This document shows, in pieces, positions 12,669 to 22,029 of a stretch of 64,000 nt of DNA. The position numbers were made by a program, and so were the translations under genes. Origin of the DNA: Jacaranda mimosifolia (lineage: Eukaryota; Streptophyta; Magnoliopsida; Lamiales; Bignoniaceae); assembly GCA_018894105.1 (NCBI GenBank), contig CM032117.1, positions 42,766,501 to 42,830,500 of the forward strand. The letters run 5' to 3'. How positions within the stretch are numbered: position 1 is the stretch's first letter; every line of letters starts with the position of its first letter. The notes under the pieces are model-generated. The model was not told the DNA's origin and did not search any database. It was given only the letters and a program-made list of their open reading frames with translations.

Positions 12669-12674
12669 GTCGGT
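12669..12674 (-). promoter_or_regulatory. Second DRE/CRT core (ACCGAC on the minus strand)
   Basis: A second gtcggt lies 28 bp from the first in the same orientation, about 300 bp upstream of the start codon and about 160 bp upstream of the TATA-like box. Confidence 0.5.
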
Positions 12675-12972
12675 CTCTGGTTATATTCAATACCAAGAAA
12701 AAAAAATAAAAGTCTTGCTGCCTGCCGCATTCCTTCCTAGTTCCTCCACCAGTCGATATATACATGCATGTATGCATATGGACACAGGAGCGCGCACACA
12801 CATGTACGCGAGAACGAAAAATACACATATGTATAAATAAATACCTATATATATATATATATTAACTCTAGTCTTCTCCAGAGAAAGAGACACTGATCAT
12901 CGCTTCTACTTCTCAGCATTGATCTTTGAGAAGAGACATTAATTTCCTCAGGTGTTTCTGGCGAGATCATCT

Positions 12973-13734
12973 ATGGCTGAGCCGCATAACTCGGAGCCCG
13001 AGTTGAGTGGCCACTCTACTACGACGGGCTTAGGCCCGAAACACATGCTAAAGAGAACTCGAGATAGCGATGATCCTGAGGAGAACGAAGCTGGTAAAAA
13101 GAGAAATAGAAGCAATAACAACAACAGTAATAATAGCAGCAAGCATCCAGTGTACAGAGGAGTGAGAATGCGGGCCTGGGGCAAATGGGTTTCAGAAATC
13201 CGGGAGCCCAGGAAGAAGTCTCGGATCTGGCTGGGAACCTTCGCGAACCCGGAAATGGCAGCTCGAGCCCACGACGTGGCTGCCCTCGCCATCAAGGGCA
13301 ATTCAGCTATTCTCAACTTCCCAGAAATATCCGACCTCTTGCCCCGACCCATCACGTGCTTCCCGCGTGACGTCCAGGCTGCCGCCACCAAGGCCGCCCA
13401 CATGGACCACCTCCACCACAGGCGGGATTCTCCGTCGATGACGTCATCCTCATCCTCTTCGTCATTTGTCTCGGGCACGACGTCGGAGGATGTTTCGACG
13501 GCACCGGAGGAGCTGGGCGAGATAGTGGAGCTGCCGAGTCTTGGGACGAGTTACGAGTCGGTGGACCCGACCCGGGATGAGTTCCTGTTGGCGCAAGACG
13601 TTGGATGGGACTACTATAATCACCCGGCGTTGGACAGTTTGGAAGATTGTGGGTTTTTCATGGAAGAAAATGTAGTGCTTGAGGATATCATGTCTGCCAA
13701 TTTTGAAGGCCCATTATGGAAGCATCATTGCTGA
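12973..13734 (+). CDS. AP2/ERF transcription factor, DREB subfamily A-4 (TINY/ERF034-039-like)
   Basis: A 253-residue nuclear transcription factor predicted to bind DRE/CRT (RCCGAC) sites. A single AP2/ERF domain spans residues about 60-117, from [20 protein letters not shown] to ILNFPE. The DREB-diagnostic Val14 and Glu19 are V73 and E78. Basic clusters KRTR (27-30) and KKRNR (42-46) before the domain can serve as nuclear localisation signals. After the domain, [20 protein letters not shown] (124-143) is the block typical of A-4 members. A serine run (158-164) and an acidic C-terminal half suit an activation region, and the protein ends GPLWKHHC. The gene is intronless, as usual for this group. 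The ATG at 12973 sits in good context (ctatggct); the upstream in-frame extension has only GTG. The CDS is much more GC-rich than its surroundings and has no disruptions. Two DRE cores lie upstream. The subfamily call is firm; the exact orthologue is not. Confidence 0.95.
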   Translation: MAEPHNSEPELSGHSTTTGLGPKHMLKRTRDSDDPEENEAGKKRNRSNNNNSNNSSKHPVYRGVRMRAWGKWVSEIREPRKKSRIWLGTFANPEMAARAHDVAALAIKGNSAILNFPEISDLLPRPITCFPRDVQAAATKAAHMDHLHHRRDSPSMTSSSSSSSFVSGTTSEDVSTAPEELGEIVELPSLGTSYESVDPTRDEFLLAQDVGWDYYNHPALDSLEDCGFFMEENVVLEDIMSANFEGPLWKHHC

Positions 13735-13771
13735 GAAAAGTTGATCTTACTGCCTACTGGTGTGTTTATTT

Positions 13772-13802
<31 letters not shown>

Positions 13803-13930
13803 TTTTTTTACCTCCTTTTTCTTTTTTGTGGCGTGGGGGGGACGGGGGGCTTTTGCGGGGAATGAGTTTTGACTGTTTTTCAATGTCAATCTAATTCGTC
13901 TGTTTGTGCTTTTTTTCAATACAAGAAGAA
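13735..13930 (+). other. 3' flank and probable 3' UTR of the DREB gene
   Basis: Immediately after the TGA stop is a CT dinucleotide tract (about 13771-13794) running into a T homopolymer, then a G-rich stretch (13830-13860). No classical AATAAA was found close by, though plant signals are loose. The CT/T tract would be transcribed as a polypyrimidine run if it lies within the mRNA. Confidence 0.5.
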
Positions 13931-14930
13931 GATCCCTTTAGATTTCACACTTTTGGTTTCTCCTTTTCTAATTAAGCAGTAGAACAATTATTTAGCATTA
14001 TCATATATATATATATATATATACTTGCCTTCATCGCAAGTTGTTTATTAGCTTTTTTCATCAATATAACAAATGTATATCAAAAGAAATATTCTATTTG
14101 TGTGCATTATGTTTGGTTGTTAGCTTTTAGCAAAAAATTATTTTTCTTACCTTATATTTGATTCAAAACTTAAGATACAAATATGGTCATGTACATTCAC
14201 TATGCAAAATAAAAAATATAAAATTAAGACAAAGGATCTTAAGCAAGTTATTGCAGACATAGCATCAATGTACGTATGTTTGAAAATTAATATTGTCATA
14301 TTATGAAAGGACATCTTTTTTAAAAGAATATTCCATTTTAGAAAATTACACATTATTTTGAGACGCTTTGAAAATAAAATACGAGAAATTACTAAAAGAA
14401 TTTTCACATAAACTTTTAGATCAAAAAATCAATCAAGATATATATGTTTCTCTTCTAATCTAAAAGACATATTCCAATATTTTTTATTCCAGAAAACACA
14501 AATATTAAGTAACCTTGGACTTCTTAGAGTAAAAAAAATTAATGAATTAATTTCTTAACAGTTTTTTCTTTGGATTCTTAAAATTAATTTGTATCGACAA
14601 AATTAAATTTTTAAAGAAAAATATTTTCTTGAAGTTTTAGATATTTGAATCATTATAGAGAGAATTTAATTTTTTAAATTGGATGAGTAATTAATAGAAA
14701 GTTAATTTAATAGTTGATAAATTAATTAATTTCTTTTACTATAAAGTAAATGAACATACTAGTATTGATTCTATAATTGGATACCGATAAATCAAAAATT
14801 ACTCAACATTATAAATTTGTGAAGGATAATATATCCAAAAATAAGGCAAAAAGCTAATAATGGAATGTTTTTGAATGAAAAGCTGGTAGAACTAGATTTT
14901 AATTTATAGATTTTTTGGTTATGCATATGT

Positions 14931-14968
<38 letters not shown>

Positions 14969-16225
14969 CATATATATATGTATGTATATGTATTCGGTGA
15001 GGGTGGATTTTAATTTGACACCTCATTGAATTCCTTTATAGACGCAATATGCTTAAAAACAGCTTTGTCCAGCTAAGACACGGAGATTCATCTCATGGAC
15101 CAGACAGCCGCTCTTTCGCATGTGGCCTACCCATTTTTGCTTTTCCTTTCTTTCTCTCTCTTTTTTTTTTTTTTGTCAGTATAAAATTAATATGCAGATA
15201 CATATTGCTACAGAAATATAGAATTAGACAAATGATACTATCTATTATTACGAGAAATTAAAAACAGATTTGTATTATCAGGATTTAAAAGATTGATTTG
15301 CCATATTTTTAAATTAATTTACACGCAAAAAAAATGAAATTATATCTGATTTATTTTCTGTCAAACTTAAAATTTATATATGAGAAAGGTAAATTTTGTA
15401 CAAAGTAGAATTGCATGCTTTTGAGGTTTGTTATAAAGTTATAAAATGGTGCCTGTTGTATTCAAGAATACAATCATGATCCTTTTTGCAAATGTAACTT
15501 TTTGTTTCTTGGCAGAAGAAAATTTAATACCAAACAAGGCCTTGATAGTTTTCAACATTTCTGTTAAGGAGTAGTCTACGGTGCAATCTTAATTGTACAT
15601 ACCTCATATGAGAGATGTACAAATGTACTTAATGTAAGTTGTTTGATTTAAAATATGAAACCATAATATTTCATTTTAATGATTAGTTGGGAACATAATA
15701 AGTACATTTAACTTGCCACCTATACGACTGGTTGATGGTTAATTCTGATTGTATTTTAATGGTTCATTATACTAAAAAAGTGACTACCAATAATAAAATT
15801 TTTATTATTAAAAATTTATTTAATTAAACCAAATTGAAAAACTATCTTTTTGGTTCCATGATTTAACTGTGTCGGCACTGTTAATCTCAAACTTATGGTA
15901 TTGAACATTTGTAGTCTAAATTCTATAACTTTTTAAATATTTTTTATTCTCCGTCCAATTTTCTATTAAAATCTTGATGGAAATTATTTATCTATTTATG
16001 AAAAAATAATTAAAATTTTATCTATTTATAAAAAAAACCTCACAAAATATGAAACATCCATTTAACCCTCACTAATAAAAAATAAAAAATAAAAAATTAA
16101 ATACCACAAAAATCCTCCAAAAAAATATTTTTTAAAATAATATATATTTACATTTACATGAACACATATACACACATCTATATTATACATATAAATAAAT
16201 ACATACATATATATATATCCCATAC
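13931..16225. other. Gene-free AT-rich stretch
   Basis: No supported coding region. It contains AT repeats (14003-14022), a compound AT/TG microsatellite (about 14932-14990) and long A/T-rich low-complexity DNA. Confidence 0.55.
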
Positions 16226-16440
16226 CTTATTTCAAACCCCGCCCAAATCAGACTGCCATGGCCGGCGGCCGTTGAGCTAGCGGCCAAATCTGGCCATGGT
16301 CGGGCATCTGGTCATGGCCAGCTCGACAATTGGCTGTCGGGCAAAGGAGGGGGACAGGAGTAATGGGACGGGGGCTGTGGGCAGTTTGTGGCTTGGGGGT
16401 AGGGGAGAAGAAGATGAATGTTGTTTCCTCCCTTTTCTTC
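16226..16440. other. GC-rich island with ccatggcc/ggccatgg palindromes
   Basis: A ~215-bp GC-rich block is embedded in extremely AT-rich DNA. It holds repeated and inverted GCCATGGCC-type words, ggccggcggcc, then purine-rich gggacaggag and ggtaggggagaagaag. No coding potential with homology was recognised. A stylistically similar block with agatctggc and cggccggttgcggcc occurs inside the small CACTA element at about 48780-48945. This may therefore be a remnant of a related element, though no CACTA end was found here. Confidence 0.4.
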
Positions 16441-17449
16441 TTTTTTTTTTATTAATTAATTTAATCAAATTATTTTAAATATATTTATATATTTATATAG
16501 TATTAGTATTAATGAAAAATAATTATTTTTTTAGCCTATTGTATTTATTTAAAATTATCAAAATATATTAAAATGATTAAAATTATTAAATTGCTTATTT
16601 AAAATTAAATTATATTGATGATAGTTTTTTACATTTTATATTTATTCTTAAATTTTTTGTTTTAGTTAATAAATAAAGATAATTATATTTAACTATATTA
16701 TTATAAATATTATTTATTATTTTAATATTATAAAATATATAATTCAAAATTATGAAGTTATGTTATCTAATACACCTTTCTTTCTTTCTTTCTTTCTTTT
16801 TTGAAATTTTTTTTTAATTATTATTAATATTTATCAAGCTTTAATATACTAAAAATGCAAACCAACAACTTGTTGTACAATTAACAGTTACCTGTTGTAA
16901 AAAGACATATGTCATTTAATTTAATGATACCTCATATGAAGTAAATAAAAGCATATCTCACTGTAGATATGCATGTGTTTTAAAAGAGTATGCGTTTAAA
17001 AGTATAAATTAATCCATTGACAAATTGTGACTTGATTTGAACTTTACCATTAAACTACTAGTACTAATATTTCATATTATTAACCACATACATCAAATTT
17101 CAATCCGTACCCTACGGTAGAATTTTTTGAAACTCATAATATAACCATTTTTTGTTGCGAAGAGATTTAATTTAATTTATATTCTAAGATTACTTTAAGA
17201 ATAATTGACTCAAATCGAACACTTGACAACAAAAACTTCTACATGCATATTTGATACATTATACTCGAACCATTCATCACCTTAAAATTGAAGGGGGTGG
17301 GGATTTCACCATCTAATCCTCTTCATTCCAACGATCATGATTGCATTTGATTCAATCAAGAATGTCACTAAGCATATCAAAGAAATTAAAGTTTTAATAA
17401 TCAATTGGCCTTATCATGTTTGTAAAACTTCAAATCTATAAATCAATGG
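16441..17449. other. Gene-free AT-rich stretch
   Basis: Very AT-rich with a TTTC tetranucleotide run near 16777-16800. No gene or element end was recognised. Confidence 0.55.
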
Positions 17450-17670
17450 ACGTTGGTTTAGTTGGTAAGGAGCGAGCGTAATCCTCACAAATATTACGTG
17501 TTTGGCTTTTTCAGTTGATGGGAGGGCTTCATTGGTAAGCAATTTGTTAATATTCCTATAAACATCTATAAAATTCGAGAGCATGTGTTGGCCCTAGTGT
17601 TGACTAATACTAGACCCAATTAAACTTTTTATAATGAAAAATAATAATAATAAATAAATAAGGAAAAGAG
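17450..17670 (+). mobile_element. Possible degenerate tRNA-derived SINE
   Basis: The block begins with a good RNA polymerase III box A (tggtttagttgg, 17454-17465) followed by taaggagcgagcg, the look of a plant tRNA-derived SINE head. A box B should follow 30-40 bp later; only a degenerate gtgtttggctttt (about 17499-17511) is in place. The block ends in an A-rich, AAT-repeat tail (17632-17666). No target-site duplication was found. Confidence 0.35.
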
Positions 17671-20531
17671 AAGAGCTAGTCGGCCATAAATTGAACATTC
17701 TTTCTCGTTTTCATCCTTTCTTTCTCTCTCTCTTTTTTCTCTTCTTTTTTTCCTTTTCTCTTTTGTGGGTGAAATGGTGTTAGTGTAGTCTCCTGGTTGG
17801 AATGCACAATTCTTTTTGGCAAGTTTCTAAAGGTGAGAGGATATATATCAGTGTTTTGATCGAGACTTCATTTCCCAGTCATTGTCATTGGTATTGTATT
17901 GTGAAAGTAATGAAAGTCCCCTGCTGCTTTTAGTGGACATCATTCAAAGAGAAAAATAAATAAAATAAAATAAATAAAAAGAGGGAACAGCTAAAGTTTT
18001 GGCTTTAGTTGGAAATGTGGACATAGAGCATCCACGAAAAGGAACAGAACTATAACATATTTGGATTTTATTTTTGCACTATATATATAAAAGTAAGTAA
18101 AAATAGGTGATAAGATTACCAGTTTGTTTGTGAAAATTCTTAAAAGCTACAAATGAAACAATAAAAGAAGAATAAATATAATGTTTGGAACAACAAAGAA
18201 AGCGGCTTATTCATTTGTAGTTTTGTATATGCATAATATCAGTTAATTTTTGTCAGGTCATTTTTAATATATATATGATTTTAGATGGTTTCACCAATTT
18301 CAGTAGCATAATTAATGTAGAGAAAATAAATATTGAATAACAATAGACACTTTTATAAATTATTAAAAGTTTTATTTAGCTTATTATTCAGTTCAACTAC
18401 TATTAATTTAGGCATTGTTCGACAGTCAATGAATGTATTTCGTCATAGGGCATACTGAAAAAAATGATATAAGAACAAGTTATTTTAGGCATTGTTTGAT
18501 AATAACTTATAGTTTGCTGTACTACTGCAGAATAAACACAATTTCTTGATCCAAATTAGTACAAGTGCTTCACTAAATCCTAGGTAATTAAGAACTTAGT
18601 GAATAAGGGAAATTGAAAACCCCTTTTTTCTTAAAAAAAAAATAATAATAATAATAAAAAATAAAAATGAATGAAGAAAAAGATACTCCAAAGTAAAAGT
18701 AGTATCTGATGAACTTCCTCTACTGTGACTGTGAGCGTATCAATATTCAAATGGGCAATTTCTTTGCAGAATAGAGGGGGAACTTTTTTTATATCTTTGA
18801 CTTTGTATGATTGTATCAAATAAGATGCCCACCATATTTCACCCAATAATGCTTTATTATTGATCGTAATTAATTGATTATTGATATTTATATGAAATTA
18901 ACTTAAAGTTTCGACCTATATATGAAGTTATTATCGCGTCGCAGAAATTTAAAAATAAAATAAAATTGTAATTTATATTCATTAAATTTAATAGATTACA
19001 TGCCACATGTGTAATAATAATATATAAATATTTATGTCTTGTTCATGTCATTAAAGTCTTTCTTACCATCATTCATGCAAGCTTTGTAGAAAAGGGAATT
19101 ATGAACAGAGTAACACGTACATACCACGTTTGGCATAAACTTTTAAAAATTGATCTACTTAAGAACCTAGAATTGTATTTCACTATATGATCTATAAAGT
19201 TGCATCTGTCTGAAAGCTACAGTATCGGCTGCTTTTGATCTAAGTGGTCTCAATAAAATTGGAGACCTTTAATATATAATAAAAATTTAATTTTCTAATA
19301 TACATGTATTTTTAATAATGATATCGTATTTCATAGAAAAAAAACTTCTCGTATAAGATATTATTATCTAAATTTTATTCTCTAATTTTTTTGAGATACA
19401 AAATTATTAATTATACTTTAATAATTGATTTCATCTAACATTCTTTTTCAATTAATAGTATAGTTAACCCATTTTATTTTTCTTAACACATTGACAGATT
19501 TTATTAATTTCAATTTTGAAAAACTTATTTTAGAAAAAAGAAAATAAATTTAAGAAATAAAACCTTGATTTGTAGTAAAAGAGAATGAAAGCTAATATTA
19601 TTTAGTAATTAGTATTGTAAAAGAATGCATGAGATAGGTTTTTGATAAGTAAAAGAATAAGAATTAAAAAGATAGTGGATATTTAGGAGAATCAAAAGTA
19701 ATAAAATTTAAATTTAAATATTTTTAATTAATTATTTATTGTAAGTTTAACTAATAAGGCCTTATACTTTTTTAGGCCTAAATTGTTTGAAAAAGAAAAA
19801 ATATATATATATATATATGTATGTATGAGACTTCTAAACTAAAGACTTAATTTTTTTTAGGCTTATAATGATAAAAAGGAAAAGAAAAAAATTGGTCTTA
19901 TATTTTAATTTTTGAGGCCTAAAATATAAAAAAAAATACATATAAAAAGCTTCCAAAATTTAAAAGCATAAGATGGTCGCTTTTCTTGGCTAAATGTACA
20001 GTGACCTCTACTTTTGATAAAGCTAGTTTATTTGTTTAATATGACTTAATTTGCAAGCGTTTACAGGTTGTGGTGGGAAGTCCAAATATAACTTCAATGC
20101 ACATTCATTCTTGAAATTTTAATTTTTTTTGTCTGTATTATAGTACGTACGAGGATTGACTATTTCCATAATAATTTATTTTTTGGTACTAGTGGTAAGT
20201 ACCACGTGCATTTGTTGCAAGATCCACATATAAGCTAGCTGTATTAATTAAGTAGTAATAAGTGGTCAAATTAGTGGAAGAGCTTTTATAATTGAATAAA
20301 ATTGGAGCACTCACACTGCAATTATAATCTCAATTTCACAGAAAAGAAAGGAGTAAAGATATTATATCGATTAGGCTTTCATATGCATACAACTTTCATC
20401 CGTTGATGTCCATATAACAAGTCCGGAGGAAACCCAAACTATATGCTATTCCCGTCAAAAACATCATTTAAATTAATCATAACAACGAATTAAATTAATT
20501 TAACACTATTTTACACAATGAATAGTCAACT
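17671..20531. other. Gene-free AT-rich stretch
   Basis: No supported coding region. It holds pyrimidine runs (17695-17762), AT repeats (19800-19818) and low-complexity DNA. Confidence 0.55.
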
Positions 20532-20549
20532 GTGAAAATGCACAATATA

Positions 20550-20704
20550 TATTTTTTTAAAACAAGAATCGTTCCCAATCATATTTAAGTAACCCCTGCG
20601 GCCTCGAATCCACCCTCATCTAGGACTAAGATTGATGCAATCAAGTTGTTTCGTCCGAAGTCTCCCCCACTAGGATCACAGGCCTGCGCAACTGAGCCTG
20701 ATGA
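20550..20704 (-). mobile_element. SINE with internal pol III boxes and an 18-bp TSD
   Basis: This 155-bp insertion is bounded by a perfect 18-bp direct repeat, gtgaaaatgcacaatata, at 20532-20549 and 20705-20722. Read on the minus strand it starts tcatcaggctcagttgcgcag, whose ggctcagttgcg (20687-20699) resembles box A. It carries a near-consensus box B, ggattcgaggcc (20600-20611), and ends in an A-rich tail before the target duplication. A long perfect TSD plus an A tail marks L1-type target-primed insertion of a short pol III-derived element. The box A to box B distance (~75 bp) is larger than in a normal tRNA. The family was not recognised. Confidence 0.72.
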
Positions 20705-20722
20705 GTGAAAATGCACAATATA

Positions 20723-21099
20723 GTGCTTAAATAATATAAATGCTAGTAAAGTTTTTGGATTAGTTTTTGAGTTACCCAAACCCCTTGAAATTTGGCCCAT
20801 TTACCAAAAAAAACCACAAGCATCATGAAATTACAAAACAACTTCCTTAATATTTACATCTGTCTTACATTTTGCAAAAGTTGTTGGTTGCTATTAAGGA
20901 AAATTATAAGGTCGGCGGAATTGTTTTTGGAAATCCAATTGGCTAATTTTTTTTTAGATGAAAATAGCATTGAATCTATTTTTAATATTTTTAAATTTAT
21001 ACGGGTTTATTTGATATAGATTTATTACCTTAAATTTTTTAAAAATACCTAATTTTATTACCTTCGACAATATAGTTTTTAATAACTTTGAGTTATATA
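20723..21099. other. Gene-free AT-rich stretch
   Basis: No coding region or element was recognised. AT-rich DNA. Confidence 0.5.
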
Positions 21100-21600
21100 T
21101 TCCATAATGTTAAAATAGTAACATATTTAAAATAATTTAATTAAATTTGATTGAAATACTTATTACAAAATAATGTTACAAATTCAATAATGTTAAATAG
21201 TAAATATATCTAAAATAATATAATTAATAATGTTGCACATAGACATATATATATATGCACACACACCTAAACTAATTTATTTAAATAATTGAATTTATTG
21301 AATAATGTTAAACAGTAAACACATTTGTTAATTGAGTTACATATTTTATGACAACAACATATCCAAAATAATTTAATTAAATTATTTATTAATTAATGAA
21401 ATAAAATAAATAAATAATATAAAATAAAAATCTAAAGTAATGTTACAATTCAATAATATTAAATAGTAAACATATCTAAAATAATTTATTTAAATATTTA
21501 AATTTATTTAATAATACATATTTATTAATTGAATTATATATATATATATAATGATTCAATTAAATTTATCTATTAATTAAGAAATGAAATAAAAAACTAA
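21100..21600. repeat. Degenerate tandem repeat, unit about 80-150 bp
   Basis: A phrase close to aataatgttaaatagtaaac-atatctaaaataatttaatt recurs at about 21110, 21187, 21301 and 21451, with variable AT-rich spacers including AT runs. The units differ by indels, so this is an old array. It abuts the 5' end of the LTR of retroelement copy A. Confidence 0.55.
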
Positions 21601-21665
21601 AAAAATATTAATATGGTAAATTAAGTCCCTAAGGGTAAACAAGTAAAAATAGACTAAAAGAAATT

Positions 21666-21980
21666 GATATGGTATTAAGTCCCCCAGAGTAAAAAAGTAA
21701 AAATAGATTAGACGGGCCAAATTAATAAATAATAAGAATGTTAAATGGCTTGAGGACTCAATTAATGAAGCCCACTAAGATAGGCATCTAGACCTTATTA
21801 AGTTGAAGCTTACTAAAGAATTAATGACTATAAATACTAATTGCCAATGTCAAATGGAAGACAAAATCATTTGCAAAAAATTGAGAGCTCTGACTCTACG
21901 CAATACATTCTAGAGAAAAGAACTCAGAAAAACTTCATGACTTTCAAACAGGACTTTAGCTCTATTTTCAAGCAGTATTA
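21666..21980 (+). repeat. LTR of Tat-like copy A
   Basis: The block starts tgatatggtattaagtccc and contains a TATA-like ctataaatac near 21829-21838. It aligns along its length with the reverse complement of the LTRs at 54286-54606 and 45517-45844: ttaagtcc..agggtaaa, taagcccacyaagatgggcatcta and ttctagagaaaagaa blocks occur in the same order. It ends just before a primer-binding-like site. A second copy of the first ~50 bases lies directly upstream (about 21612-21665), so the true 5' edge is ambiguous. Confidence 0.65.
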
Positions 21981-21982
21981 TC

Positions 21983-22002
21983 TTGTCGCCTTTTGTGGGA
22001 AC
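21983..22002 (+). other. Primer-binding-like site of copy A
   Basis: ttgtcgccttttgtgggaac is a decayed form of the TTTGGCGCCGTCTGTGGGAAC site that follows the 5' LTR in Tat-type Ty3/gypsy elements. An almost intact version lies at 61871-61890. Confidence 0.65.
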
Positions 22003-22029
22003 TTATAATTGAGAAAAATAAATGCTAAA

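Larger units (their letters stand above)
12601..12972 (+). promoter_or_regulatory. Upstream region and probable 5' leader of the DREB gene
   Basis: The coding region opens at 12973. A TATA-like tataaataaat lies at 12831-12841, followed by an AT dinucleotide run. This would place transcription start near 12860-12880 and give a leader of roughly 100 bases. The leader is CT-rich (ctctagtcttctccag, cgcttctacttctcag). Two DRE/CRT cores are present upstream and listed separately. Promoter extent is inferred, not measured. Confidence 0.45.

Noticed and set aside
12952..12972. Seven-codon N-terminal extension of the DREB protein
   Set aside because: It begins with GTG, not ATG; the ATG at 12973 has better context and fits the family.
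13185..13370. Internal plus-strand frame inside the AP2 gene
   Set aside because: Out of frame with the AP2 domain and without homology.
12948..13478. 176-codon minus-strand open frame overlapping the DREB gene
   Set aside because: It mirrors the GC-rich AP2 coding region and has no recognisable domain; the plus-strand AP2 domain is decisive.
16277..16478. Short open frames on both strands in the GC-rich island
   Set aside because: Produced by local base composition; no recognisable protein features.
17454..17511. tRNA gene at the box A-like site
   Set aside because: No cloverleaf can be drawn and box B is decayed; a SINE relic is more likely.
20585..20704. tRNA gene or protein-coding fragment in the GC-richer patch
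   Set aside because: The flanking perfect 18-bp direct repeats and A tail identify it as an inserted SINE.
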